A DNA stretch of 64,000 nucleotides from Ruegeria sp. HKCCA6707. GTDB lineage: Bacteria; Pseudomonadota; Alphaproteobacteria; Rhodobacterales; Rhodobacteraceae. Below, in pieces: positions 17,942-27,356 of the stretch. Where the stretch lies: assembly GCF_013033515.1 (NCBI RefSeq), contig NZ_WQEG01000002.1, positions 124,001 to 188,000 of the forward strand, read 5' to 3'. Position numbers and translations under genes: made by a program. Position 1 is the stretch's first letter; the number at the start of each line of letters is the position of its first letter. Under the pieces are notes generated by a model. The model worked only from the letters and a program-made list of their open reading frames with translations. It had not been told where the DNA came from and did no database searches.

Positions 17942-18250
17942 CGCGCGGAATCCCAAATCGCACGACGACCAGACCTATGGCTGCTGGGTCACCGGTGACG
18001 GAACAGAGTGTTTATTGGCGCGTGAACTGCCAAGATTTGCTGCGGACGCCAGTGATCCGACGACATTTGCTTTTGGGGATCGCGCAGGTGCATTGACCGA
18101 CAACTCACAATCCTAACTCCGTCACGACGTTACGGCATTCTCCCGAACCCGGCTGGAATCAGCTTGCGTGGTCCATTAGGGAAATATAACTTCGATAAAG
18201 AAAGCTATTTTTTGGACCTCAGGTTCAGCCCGAAAAACGAAGGACAATCC
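17942..18250. other. no gene recognised
   Basis: 309 bases between the decayed cNMP-domain remnant and the nitronate monooxygenase gene. One short frame (17928-18116) shows no recognisable product and no ribosome site. The last 70 bases are AT-rich and should hold the promoter of the operon starting at 18251, but no convincing -35/-10 pair was fixed. Confidence 0.5.
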
Positions 18251-19246
18251 ATGAAAACCCGTATCACCGAAATGTTCGGTATCGAGCACCCAATCCTGCA
18301 GGGCGGCATGCACTATGTCGGGTTTGCCGAACTGGCCGCCGCCGTGTCAAACGCAGGCGGATTGGGTACGATCACCGCGCTGACACAGAAATCTCCTGCC
18401 GACCTTGCCAATGAGATCGCGAAATGCCGCGACATGACCGACAAGCCTTTCGCGGTCAACCTGACATTCCTGCCCACTGTCAATGCCCCCGATTATCCGG
18501 GCTATGTCAAAGCCATCATCGACGGAGGGGTGAAAGTCGTGGAAACTGCAGGTCGCAACCCATCCGAGGTTTTGCCATATCTCAAGGATGCAGATATCAA
18601 GGTGATCCACAAATGCACCTCGGTACGTCACTCGTTGAAAGCGCAAGAGATTGGCTGTGACGCAGTGTCGGTGGACGGGTTCGAATGCGGCGGCCACCCC
18701 GGCGAAGATGACATTCCCAACATGATCCTATTGCCCCGCGCTGCGGACGAGTTAGAGATTCCCTTTGTTTCGTCGGGTGGCATGGCCGATGGGCGCAGCC
18801 TGGTTGCCTCATTGTCGATGGGTGCCGAAGGTATGAACATGGGCACACGTTTCATTGCCACGCAGGAAGCGCCGGTACACCAGAGGGTCAAGGATGCCAT
18901 CGTCGCGGCGAGCGAATTGGACACACGTCTTGTCATGCGCCCGCTGCGCAACACCGAACGGGTGCTGAGCAATGCGGCGGTCGAACGCCTTTTGGAAAAG
19001 GAAAAGAATCTGGGCGACAAGATCCGGTTCGAGGACATCATCGAAGAGGTCGCGGGCGTCTATCCGAAGGTCATGCTCGATGGTGATATGGACGCCGGCG
19101 CCTGGTCCTGCGGCATGGTCGCTGGATTGATTGACGACATCCCCACCTGCAAAGAGTTGATTGACCGGATCATGGATGAAGCCGATGCGATCATTGTCAA
19201 ACGGCTGGCCACCATGTCAGGCGGTGTTCGCGTTGCCGCAGAATGA
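18251..19246 (+). CDS. nitronate monooxygenase family flavoprotein
   Basis: 331-residue FMN enzyme of the NPD/nitronate monooxygenase family, a TIM barrel that oxidises alkyl nitronates with O2. Typical elements are EHPILQGGMHYVG at the N-terminus, AVSNAGGLG, CDAVSVDGFECGGHPG (FMN/active-site His region) and SSGGMADGRSL with GAEGMNMGTRF for phosphate binding. ATG 18251 is preceded by GAAGGA; an upstream frame extension of 29 residues has no family similarity and is left out. It heads an operon with an enoyl-CoA hydratase, an HxlR regulator and a haloalkane dehalogenase. Many family members have unknown substrates, so the natural role here is open. Confidence 0.85.
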   Translation: MKTRITEMFGIEHPILQGGMHYVGFAELAAAVSNAGGLGTITALTQKSPADLANEIAKCRDMTDKPFAVNLTFLPTVNAPDYPGYVKAIIDGGVKVVETAGRNPSEVLPYLKDADIKVIHKCTSVRHSLKAQEIGCDAVSVDGFECGGHPGEDDIPNMILLPRAADELEIPFVSSGGMADGRSLVASLSMGAEGMNMGTRFIATQEAPVHQRVKDAIVAASELDTRLVMRPLRNTERVLSNAAVERLLEKEKNLGDKIRFEDIIEEVAGVYPKVMLDGDMDAGAWSCGMVAGLIDDIPTCKELIDRIMDEADAIIVKRLATMSGGVRVAAE

Positions 19247-19262
19247 TCAAAGGGACGGCTAC

Positions 19263-20045
19263 ATGAGATATGAAACACTGGGCTGGGCCTTTGAAAACGG
19301 CGTCGTCGAGATCACGATGAACCGCCCTGACAACGCCAACGCCTTGAATGCACGGATGGCCGATGAACTGTTCGATGTCGCCTGCCGATGCGAGGCGGAA
19401 GGCGCGCACGCCGTGATCGTCACAGGCGCGGGCAAGATGTTCAATGGTGGTGGCGATCTCGCCGAGTTCGAGGCCGCCGCGAACAAGTCGGACCACGTGA
19501 CCCGAATGGCGACGATCCTGCACGCCGCGCTGGCACGATTGACCCATTTGGACGCGCCCGTCATTACCGCCGTAAACGGTTCCGCTGGCGGCGGTGGTTT
19601 TTCCATCGCCATCTCGGGCGATATCGTTCTGGCTTCGGACAGGGTCAAGTTCGTCTCGGCCTATACCGCCTCGGGGCTGACCCCGGACGGGTCATCGACC
19701 TATTACATTGCCAAGCATGTGGGGCTTCTGCGCGCCAAAGAGCTTGTACTGACCAATCGTGTTCTCAGTGCTGATGAGGCCTGTGAATGGGGCCTCGTCA
19801 CCCGCGTGGTCGCGGCTGAAGACCTGATGAGAGAGGCGCGCAAACTCGCCAACCGGTTCGCCAAGGGTCCAACCAAAGCTTATGGCGGGGCCAAGCGCCT
19901 TCTCGAAACGGCATTCTCCGAAAGCTTCGAAGCGCAGCTTGACAAGGAAACCCGTTCCATCACCGCCATGATGCGCACCCACGACGGCCCGCACGGGATC
20001 GCCGCGTTCCTGGCCAAGCAAAAGCCGGAGTTCAAAGGCGAATGA
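19263..20045 (+). CDS. enoyl-CoA hydratase/isomerase family protein
   Basis: 260-residue crotonase-fold protein. Visible signatures are ITMNRPDNANALN, the oxyanion-hole stretch AGKMFNGGGDLAEFE (about 55-69), and VNGSAGGGGFSIAISGDIVLAS (about 103-125). Catalytic acids of true hydratases are not clearly placed: the second region reads SGLTPDGSSTYYIAKHVG, with Asp where many have Glu, so isomerase or another CoA reaction is possible. ATG 19263 is chosen over an upstream extension overlapping the previous gene. It overlaps the regulator gene by 4 bases. Confidence 0.85.
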   Translation: MRYETLGWAFENGVVEITMNRPDNANALNARMADELFDVACRCEAEGAHAVIVTGAGKMFNGGGDLAEFEAAANKSDHVTRMATILHAALARLTHLDAPVITAVNGSAGGGGFSIAISGDIVLASDRVKFVSAYTASGLTPDGSSTYYIAKHVGLLRAKELVLTNRVLSADEACEWGLVTRVVAAEDLMREARKLANRFAKGPTKAYGGAKRLLETAFSESFEAQLDKETRSITAMMRTHDGPHGIAAFLAKQKPEFKGE

Positions 20046-20542
20046 CCCGCACACCGATCACCGACGATTGTGGTGTGGCCCAGGCGCTCAACGTGGTGGG
20101 CGAATGGCGCACCCTTCTTGTGTTACGCAATCTTTTCAACGGGATGCACACCTTCGATGCGCTTCAGGATCACCTGGGCATTTCCACCAGCGTTCTGGCG
20201 GCACGACTGAAAACGCTGACTGAGCAAGGTGTGATCGAAAAGCTGCCCAACCCCGAGGATGGGCGCTCGCATGAATACCGACTAACCGAGAAAGGGCTCG
20301 ATCTCTACCCGGTGCTGGTTGCGCTTCTGCACTGGGGAGAGAAATGGGCCCCAAACGGGCGTGGACCACGCCTCACGCTGGTGGAACGGGAAACAGGGCG
20401 GCCGGTGCAAGAGATAGCCGTGACGGCGCAAGACGGACGGATACTTGGCCCACGCGATGTAACCCCGGTTCTGGGCCCCGGCGGCAGTGACCACATGCGC
20501 GCGATGATTGCGCGCTGGACGAAAAAGGAGAAACGGCAATGA
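20042..20542 (+). CDS. HxlR-family transcriptional regulator
   Basis: 166-residue winged-helix regulator. The HxlR core is clear: CGVAQALNVVGEWRTLLVLRNLFNGMHTFDAL, then LGISTSVLAARLKTLTEQGVIEK and the wing RSHEYRLTEKGLDLYPVL. The family usually senses aldehydes, thiols or related electrophiles. The cysteine CGV at position 10-12 sits where the redox-active Cys lies in several members. It overlaps the hydratase gene upstream and the dehalogenase gene downstream by 4 bases each, so it is co-transcribed and probably controls this operon. Confidence 0.87.
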   Translation: MTRTPITDDCGVAQALNVVGEWRTLLVLRNLFNGMHTFDALQDHLGISTSVLAARLKTLTEQGVIEKLPNPEDGRSHEYRLTEKGLDLYPVLVALLHWGEKWAPNGRGPRLTLVERETGRPVQEIAVTAQDGRILGPRDVTPVLGPGGSDHMRAMIARWTKKEKRQ

Positions 20543-21417
20543 GTTCCGACTGGGCGGCGCAAAAGCGCAAAGTAGCAGTGGATGGTCATGACATGGCCTA
20601 TGTTGAACGCGGCGAAGGACGGCCAATCGTGTTCCTCCACGGCAATCCCACCTCGTCCTTCCTATGGCGCGACGTCATGCCCGAATGCGAGGGGCTGGGT
20701 CGCCTCATTGCGCCCGATCTGATCGGCATGGGCGATTCCGAAAAACTGCCCGATCCCGGCCCAAATACCTACACGTTTGAAACCCATCGCCGCTTTGTCG
20801 AGGGCTTCCTTACCGCCGTGGGCGTGACGCGCGATGCGGTTCTGGTCATCCACGACTGGGGCTCGGCACTGGGCTTCGACTGGGCCAACCGTCACCGCGA
20901 TGCCGTTTCCGGCATTGCCTACATGGAAGGGATCGTGAAACCACTGGCCGACTGGTCCGAGTTCAACCCCCAGGCTGCGCCGCTCTTCCAGGGCTTCCGC
21001 TCGGAAAAGGGCGAAGAACTGGTGCTCGACCGCAATCTTTTTGTCGAAAAGGTTCTGCCTGGCTCTGTCCTCCGCGACCTGACCGAAGCAGAGCAGAATG
21101 AATACCGCCGCCCCTTCCGAAACCGGGAAGACCGTTGGCCGACGCTGACCTGGCCGCGCCAGATTCCAGTTGGTGGCGACCCGGCAGACGTAACCACGAT
21201 TGCCGCGCAGTACGCGGATTGGATGGCGGAAAACGACCTGCCAAAACTCTTCGTAAATGCCGACCCCGGCGCAATCCTCGTCGGCGCAGCGCGTGACTTC
21301 TGCCGCAGTTGGAAAAACCAGCAGGAGATAACCGTCAAAGGCAGTCACTTCATCCAGGAAGACAGCGGGCAACAGATCGGCCAAGCCTTAGCTGCATGGT
21401 TGCGAGCTTTGGCTTGA
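20539..21417 (+). CDS. haloalkane dehalogenase (HLD-II type)
   Basis: 292-residue alpha/beta hydrolase that converts haloalkanes to alcohol and halide. The full HLD-II catalytic pentad is visible: nucleophile Asp106 in VIHDWGS with halide-stabilising Trp107, Asn36 in HGNPTSS, catalytic acid Glu130 in AYMEGI, and base His270 in GSHFIQED. No signal peptide is seen. It closes the operon of nitronate monooxygenase, enoyl-CoA hydratase and HxlR regulator with a 4-base overlap. Marine alphaproteobacteria carry several such enzymes with unknown natural substrates. Organohalogen detoxification or use is a fair inference. Confidence 0.92.
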   Translation: MSSDWAAQKRKVAVDGHDMAYVERGEGRPIVFLHGNPTSSFLWRDVMPECEGLGRLIAPDLIGMGDSEKLPDPGPNTYTFETHRRFVEGFLTAVGVTRDAVLVIHDWGSALGFDWANRHRDAVSGIAYMEGIVKPLADWSEFNPQAAPLFQGFRSEKGEELVLDRNLFVEKVLPGSVLRDLTEAEQNEYRRPFRNREDRWPTLTWPRQIPVGGDPADVTTIAAQYADWMAENDLPKLFVNADPGAILVGAARDFCRSWKNQQEITVKGSHFIQEDSGQQIGQALAAWLRALA

Positions 21418-21483
21418 GCCCCTGCCGCAAGAGCCACCAACACAAAAGGTATACATGCAGGCACTTACAATTAGGTCCGAGAA

Positions 21484-21756
21484 TTGGACCCAAGCTGTGG
21501 TCGTTCAAGGTTTCCTGTGTCGCCCATCAACAAGTTCTTGGGCGGTGAATTGATCTTCCGCGATCCCGAACCAAGGGTCATCGGCGTTTTCTTTCCGACA
21601 AAACCGGATCATGTGAAGCCTGCTGGCTTTGTCATGGGCGGACTAACATCTGCTTTTCTTGACCATATCCCGGGTCCGCTTGCCGTTACCGCTTTGACGA
21701 AATCATGCCCAAATAACCTGTTCGAAAACTATTCGACCAGCACAAACTTCAGATGA
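21484..21756 (+). pseudogene. N-terminal fragment of a PaaI-type thioesterase
   Basis: A 90-codon frame reads SPINKFLGGELIFRDPEPRV then KPAGFVMGGLTSAFLDHIPG. This is the N-terminal half of a hotdog-fold acyl-CoA thioesterase, including the usual N-P-A-G-x-V-x-G-G helix start, here with Lys for Asn. After about residue 70 the sequence stops matching and ends early, so the second half of the fold is missing. The likely start is GTG 21517. A relic left by deletion is the best reading. It lies 67 bases after the dehalogenase and before another truncated gene. Confidence 0.45.
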
Positions 21757-21867
21757 TGCATTCTCGTCAATCCAGGCTCAAAGTTTGTGACACATCCCTG
21801 AGGGGTTTCACCATTCTCGCAAATCTTGGTATGCCTCGTAAGCGCGAGCCAGGCGGTCGCGACGCAA

Positions 21868-22520
21868 TCACCCTTCGAGATTGAGCCAAGCCACTTCCTC
21901 GGCAGTCAGATCAAGACCAGGGCCAGGAAGTGTCGACGCGATCTCACCCGGGCTTCGTGGACCGATCAAAGCAAGCGATGGGAATGACTGCGCGAGAACC
22001 CAGGCTGTCGCGATGTTGTGGGCCGAGACGCCATATTTCGTAGCAAGTTCTTCGGCGCGTGCGCGGCGAATTTCATTATCCGACCCGCCAAAGCAGACGT
22101 CAGGTCGCGTAGCTTCGGGCAACCGGTTGCGCAGCTCTTCTGGGAGGAAGAAGCCGCGTGCCTGGCTGGACCAGCTTACATGCACCACGTTGTTCTTGCG
22201 CAGATGCGCAAGCGTTTCAGGGTTGTTTGAAGTAACGCATCCTGGCCAGACAGGTTTGATCATCTGGGCCAATGACAGATTGTTGTTCAAGACCGTTGGC
22301 GCGGTCAGGCAATTTTCTTTTGCATAGGTGCAAGCCTCGTCAAATCGTTCGATGCTCCAGTTCGAACCGCCCCAGATTCCGATACGACCAGCGGCAATCT
22401 CTTTGGCAATCGCATCCACAAATTCGCCGACCGGGATGTCAGGATTGTCGCGATGCATGACATAAATCGGGGCAAATGAAAGCTGCAGCCGTTCAAGCGA
22501 TATTGATAGCTGCGCACCGA
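21868..22520 (-). pseudogene. 5'-truncated aldo/keto reductase
   Basis: Minus-strand reading of an aldo/keto reductase from the middle of the barrel to the stop. It shows SLERLQLSFAPIYVMHRDN, AAGRIGIWGGSNWS, then SSQARGFF and AHNIATAWVLAQSFPSLALIGPRS, ending EEVAWLNLEG. The N-terminal third, with the cofactor-site start and the catalytic Asp-Tyr region, is absent. The frame stays open further to 22821, but that part matches nothing and overlaps the permease gene on the other strand. Homology begins at about 22510-22520, the same place where the opposing ABC permease loses its 5' end. Confidence 0.7.
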
Positions 22521-23268
22521 TTGCATCTGGCAGATCATGACCTCTTTCAAATCGCCTACCGAGGCGATTGAGGTTCCGGCGCGCTTGTTTCCGCGTCAAT
22601 TCGACTTTGAAGCTTATTATCGCGTTTTCGAGCGTATTCCCTTTTGGGATATGTTCTATACATCGATCTGGTCCGTCCTGGCGCGTACCATAGCGCAGGT
22701 GGTGTTCTGTTCTATGGCGGGATACGCGTTTGCGCGCCTGAATTTTCCGTTCCGCAATACGCTTTTCATCATGTTGCTGGAGATCATGATGGTCCCGCGC
22801 GAAATCTACTTGTTGCCTCAAACCGAAATCATGAAATCTCTGGGACTGATCGACACAGTTGCTGCACTAGCGGCCCCCGGGTTGTTCAGTGCGTTTGGGA
22901 CCTTTTTGATGCGGCAGTTCTTCCTGACGCTTCCGCCTTCGTTGGAGGAAGTTGCGCGTATTGATGGTGCAAGCAGAATTCGGATATTTTTTGAAATCAT
23001 GCTGCCCTTGGCCAAACTGGGTCTTATTGCGCTCGCAATATTTACGGCGCTCTGGTCATGGAACGAGTTGCTATGGCCGTTGGTTGTGAATTCGGACCCG
23101 TCAAAACTCAACCTCGCAGCGGGGATTTCAACGCTCAACGGCGAATACACGATCGACTACCCGATGCTTATGGCCGGGTCTTTGATGGCTCAATTGCCCA
23201 TGATCGTTCTCTTTTTCCTTCTGCAAAAGAAATTTGTTGAAGGCATCGCAACATCTGGATTGAAGTAA
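22519..23268 (+). pseudogene. 5'-truncated carbohydrate ABC transporter permease (MalG/UgpE type)
   Basis: Inner-membrane permease of the MalG class with the EAA loop EEVARIDGASRIRIFFEIMLPLAKLG and the usual last five membrane segments. Recognisable sequence starts at IWQIMTSFKSP (about 22519), which normally follows the first membrane helix. That helix and its start are missing, and an in-frame TAG sits just upstream. A start at ATG 22537 gives 243 residues against the usual 270-300. The stop overlaps the sulfatase start by one base. Its upstream partners (binding protein and first permease) are not in the window, so the system is broken here, though residual function of the short form cannot be excluded. 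Confidence 0.7.
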
Positions 23269-24902
23269 TGCGGAACGCAGCCATAAAAAAACAGCCGAAT
23301 GTTCTGATCTTCATGACAGATCAGCAGAGCAGCTATACGCTTTGCGATGGGCACTATGCCCGTGCAAAAAACCCCCATCTGGACCGCTTTCGCAAACGTG
23401 CAGTGACATTCACCAATGCCTATACGCCTTCGCCGCATTGCTGCCCATCGCGCGCAAGTTTTTTCACATCAAAATACCCATCCGAACATGGTGTCTGGAA
23501 CAATGTGAACGTTACCAACGCCCTCTCGCGCGGCCCGAGAGAGGCCACACCTTTTTGGTCTCGCGACCTTAAGCAAGCCGGATATGATCTTGCGTTCAGT
23601 GGCAAGTGGCACGTCAGCAACTCCGAGCAACCTGCCGATTTTGGTTGGATGGAGTTAAAAGTGACCGCCCAGGGGTCTGGGGTCAGCCTCAGTGCGGATG
23701 AACAAAGATCGCGTGCGAGGACCAAAGAAATAAAATTGCTTGAAAGCTAAAACCCTGCTTTGACAGAAACAAATCGTCAACCAGGGCAGATCATTCGTCC
23801 CGGCTGGCCAAACTATACGCATTTTGGCACAGCCGAAAATCCGTTCGACGATCTGCTGGTGGTCGATACAGCGATCAAGCAGGTGAAATCCTACGCCGAT
23901 ACTTCAGACGAAGCGTTGCCTTGGTGCATGTATGTTGGAACTTTAGGGCCGCATGATCCATATACGCCACCGTCTAAATACCTTGATTGGTATGACCTGT
24001 CAGATATTGAGCTGCCCCAAAGCTTCGACGATACAATGGATGACAAACCGGGCTTGTATCGGCGTACACGAGACCGCTTTGATCAGCTGACAGCCGAGGA
24101 GCATCGCGATGCCATAAGGCACTATCTTGCCTTTTGCAGCTACGAGGATGCGCTTTTTGGAAAGCTTGTCTCCGCGCTAGAGGAGACGGATCAATTGGAC
24201 AACACGGTCGTTGTATTTCTCTCGGACCATGGCGACTATCTGGGCGAACATGGCCTCTGGGGAAAGGGATTACCCGCGTTTCAATCCGCCTATCGCATTC
24301 CCTTGGTCATCGGCGGGCCAGGAATCTCTCCCGATCTTCAAGGCGCCCAATTGGATCACCCGACATCAATCGTAGATGTCGGCCCGACCATCGTAGAATT
24401 GTGCGATGTGGAACCAAGTTATCAGGTATCGGGCACTTCCCTAGTCCTGCTTTTGACAAATTCGTCGCAAGAAACACCAAAGCCAGATGTTTTTTTCCAA
24501 TCCAACGGAAACGAGGCCTTCGGCATTCAACGCGCGGTTATCAGCGATGGTTGGAAGCTGGTCTATAACATGTTTGATCAAGACGAGTTGTACGATCTTG
24601 GAAAAGATCCGGAAGAAATAACGAATCTTCTGGCCGATCCGGTCGGTCAAAGAAAGGTTGGCCGCGGGCCGTTGGATTCGATTCCGTCCAATCTTCGCGC
24701 GAAGGTCGAGGAGCTTTATCGCAAGCTTTGGAAGTTTGGCATCGCGCATGACGATGAGAATATCAACGGATATGTTCTTACAGCACTTGCCCCATTTGGG
24801 CCCGGCATCGTCGCCGACCCGAGCAGCTCAAAAAACTATTTGGGTAACGACGAAGCGAACTCCTTGAACACCCAACAACTTTCTGGCTCCACGCCTGTCT
24901 GA
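23268..24902 (+). pseudogene. sulfatase interrupted by an in-frame stop codon
   Basis: Type I sulfatase whose two halves lie in the same frame, 23268-23750 and onward from 23751, separated only by TAA at 23748-23750. The first half has NVLIFMTDQQ and the formylglycine motif C58-C-P-S-R with SEHGVWNN. The second has GTLGPHDPYTPP, LSDHGDYLGEHGLWGKG and DVGPTIVELCDV, which close the alkaline-phosphatase-like fold. Removing the stop would give a protein of about 544 residues, normal for the family. It hydrolyses sulfate esters; neighbours (sugar-type ABC genes) suggest a sulfated sugar or small sulfate ester. Either a nonsense mutation or a translated shorter product is possible. Confidence 0.75.
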
Positions 24903-24921
24903 CAACCTGTGAGCATCTACA

Positions 24922-26013
24922 ATGTCTAATATCGAGATCAAGTCTGTCGTAAAAAGATACGGCGGCATGGACGTCATTCATGGGATTGATATCAAAGTCG
25001 ACGAAGGCGAATTCGCCGTATTGGTCGGTCCTTCTGGCTGTGGCAAATCCACTTTGTTGCGAATGGTTGCTGGCCTGACTGAAATTTCAGAGGGAGAAAT
25101 CGCAATTGGTGGTCGCGTGGTGAACGACCTGCCCCCTGGTGAGCGGGATATCGCGATGGTTTTCCAGAACTACGCTCTGTATCCTCATATGACCGTCGCA
25201 CAAAATATGGCTTATCCACTGCGTGTAAAGCGAGCTGGCAAGGAAGAGATCAAAAGGGCCGTGAACGAAGCGGCAGAGGTGCTGGGGCTTCAGGCGCTTC
25301 TTGATCGCAAGCCTGGGCAGCTGTCAGGCGGGCAAAGGCAACGGGTCGCGATGGGTCGGGCCATTGTGCGCGATCCGGCTGTTTTCCTTTTTGACGAACC
25401 GTTGTCGAACCTTGACGCGAAGCTCAGGGTCAAGATGCGCGCAGAGATCAAGGCGCTACACCAGAAGCTGAAAACGACAATTGTCTATGTGACCCATGAT
25501 CAAATTGAAGCCATGACAATGGCTGACAAGATTATTGTTCTGGACGGTGGGAATGTCTCACAAATCGGTACGCCGCTTGAACTGTATACTGCTCCAGCTA
25601 ACAAATTTGTGGCGACGTTCATCGGCTCACCCGCGATGAATATTCTACCAGCGCAAATTCGGGCCGATGGCCGACCTGCAATTTCCGATGGCCAGACGAT
25701 TGACCTGGACACGAGTTTGCCAGCCGGCGCAGAAATCGAACTCGGAGTTCGGCCCGAGCATATTGGTCTTGCACCCGTCGGTGAAGGCTTGAAGGCGACG
25801 GTGAAGCTTGTTGAACCAATGGGCGCGGAAACGCTTCTTTACTGCGATGTCGCCGGTTACGAAGTTCTCGCAAGTGTCAAGGAGTACCCGGATGTCACCC
25901 AAGGTGGAACAATCCATCTAGCAGCCGAGCCCGGCAAATTTCATGCCTTTGACACCAACACTGAGAACGCGATTTCTTTTCTGTCTGACACCTCATCCAC
26001 CGGGCTGATCTAG
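24922..26013 (+). CDS. ABC transporter ATP-binding protein, UgpC/MalK family
   Basis: 363-residue ATPase of carbohydrate-type importers. Walker [10 protein letters not shown] is at 36-44, the Q-loop in [10 protein letters not shown], signature [14 protein letters not shown] from 134, Walker B VFLFDEP at 154-160, and the H-loop [10 protein letters not shown]-terminal TOBE-like regulatory domain (about 235-363) is present. It looks intact, 19 bases after the damaged sulfatase gene and downstream of the truncated permease. It may still serve other permeases in the cell, as MalK-type ATPases are often shared. Confidence 0.9.
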   Translation: MSNIEIKSVVKRYGGMDVIHGIDIKVDEGEFAVLVGPSGCGKSTLLRMVAGLTEISEGEIAIGGRVVNDLPPGERDIAMVFQNYALYPHMTVAQNMAYPLRVKRAGKEEIKRAVNEAAEVLGLQALLDRKPGQLSGGQRQRVAMGRAIVRDPAVFLFDEPLSNLDAKLRVKMRAEIKALHQKLKTTIVYVTHDQIEAMTMADKIIVLDGGNVSQIGTPLELYTAPANKFVATFIGSPAMNILPAQIRADGRPAISDGQTIDLDTSLPAGAEIELGVRPEHIGLAPVGEGLKATVKLVEPMGAETLLYCDVAGYEVLASVKEYPDVTQGGTIHLAAEPGKFHAFDTNTENAISFLSDTSSTGLI

Positions 26014-26263
26014 GCTCTGGACCAATTGATTTATATTAGGCGGTGTGGTTCGCGGGGGTGTGGCGCAAACTATTGTCCGATCAAAGTCAGCGTTATGCTA
26101 GATGCTACTATCGTGCGAACTCAGGAAACACCCGAAAGCCAGATGTCGTGGTGCTGGGGAAAGGCCATCCACCCGCTAAACACTAGCGCATCAACAGCCA
26201 AATCTTTGCATCAGAGCCGTAATCACTACCCAAACAAGTAAGCCGTTCGGATCGTTGGCGATG

Positions 26264-27226
26264 TCAGTTACTGTCGTTTGCACCAATCTTTTTGACGCTT
26301 GGTTCCGCATCCAATTCCGTCAGCTTGTTCAGAACTTCAGCCATCCATCCGGCTTTGATCTTCAAAGCCAGCTGTGATGGGGGGCGGTGGTTTGGTTCCA
26401 GGATCGCGTACTCATACTGCAGCGGGCTTTTCAGCGGAACAAACACCACTTTGCCTTTGGATGCATTCAACTCGCGCTCTGTCGCGACGGTTAGGGGGTC
26501 GACGATAGAACAGCATTGGCCCGAGCTGACAAAGGGGATCAGCGGTAGAAAATACTGGCAGTTCACAGTCAGATTGTAATCGACGCCGCTTTCTTGAAAA
26601 GCGTTTTGGATTCTGGTTTGGAACGGGTGTGTCGCGTGCAGTCCGCCAATAGGTACGCCATCAAGATCTGAGATTGCGACACTGCTGCGCGTCGCTAGCG
26701 GGTGATCACGGTCGACCGCGCAAAAGCAGTTTGCGCGGATCAGTTCGGCGGAGTACTGCGGCTCTTTTCCCGACGAATGTTCGAAATCGGCAAAGCCGAA
26801 ATCGATATTCTGGGTGCCGGCCAATTCCATGATCTGCAGAGAACTGCGCGTCGACAGCGTGATTCGGATGTCGGGGTTCTCTCCCAGCGACTTGCTGATG
26901 AAATGAGGGAAGAGAAAGGTCGAAGGGCCGGGCATGGTGGCGATGTTGAGACTGCCGGAATGGCCCTTGATCAAACCTTCCATCGTGTTCGAAATGACCG
27001 AAAGGCGATCCAGAATGCCGGTGGTTTCTGCCAGCAGGTAATGCGCCTCAGGCACCGGGACCAATCTGCGTCCTTTGCGTTCGAACAAAGTAAGGCCCAG
27101 GTTTTTCTCGAGTGTTTTCAGGGCCAAACTGATGGCGGGTTGGGTGCGGTTCAATTTCTTCGCGGTTTGCGAAATGGAGCCGGTTTCCATCACTTCGCGA
27201 AACACGGTGAGCTGCGTCAGGTTCAT
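26264..27226 (-). CDS. LysR-family transcriptional regulator
   Basis: 320-residue LTTR. The N-terminal helix-turn-helix is MNLTQLTVFREVMETGSISQ then TAKKLNRTQPAISLALKTLEKNLG (about 1-44), followed by an effector-binding fold with IATMPGPSTFLFPHFI and the end of the domain around 300. ATG 27226 is chosen because the 75-residue upstream extension matches nothing. It is divergent from the TAXI transporter gene across 130 AT-rich bases that contain an imperfect dyad (ATAA...TTAT around 27237-27258). This is the classic layout for an LTTR controlling the neighbouring transport operon. Confidence 0.88.
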   Translation of the reverse strand: MNLTQLTVFREVMETGSISQTAKKLNRTQPAISLALKTLEKNLGLTLFERKGRRLVPVPEAHYLLAETTGILDRLSVISNTMEGLIKGHSGSLNIATMPGPSTFLFPHFISKSLGENPDIRITLSTRSSLQIMELAGTQNIDFGFADFEHSSGKEPQYSAELIRANCFCAVDRDHPLATRSSVAISDLDGVPIGGLHATHPFQTRIQNAFQESGVDYNLTVNCQYFLPLIPFVSSGQCCSIVDPLTVATERELNASKGKVVFVPLKSPLQYEYAILEPNHRPPSQLALKIKAGWMAEVLNKLTELDAEPSVKKIGANDSN

Positions 27227-27356
27227 GTGGAAATTTATAAGCCAAACTTTAGTTTTATGAAATATAACAAATTTGTATTTATGCGAATTCTCTTTAGGCT
27301 CATCAAAATCGAAGTTCGGGCAAACCGAATCCGACGAACCAACACTGGAGAACAAG

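Noticed and set aside
22521..22821. N-terminal part of the open frame for the aldo/keto reductase
   Set aside because: No match to the family; it runs antisense through the ABC permease, so the reductase is treated as truncated.
26014..26263. Small open frame of 71 codons (26026-26241)
   Set aside because: No family resemblance and no good ribosome site; treated as the gap between convergent genes.
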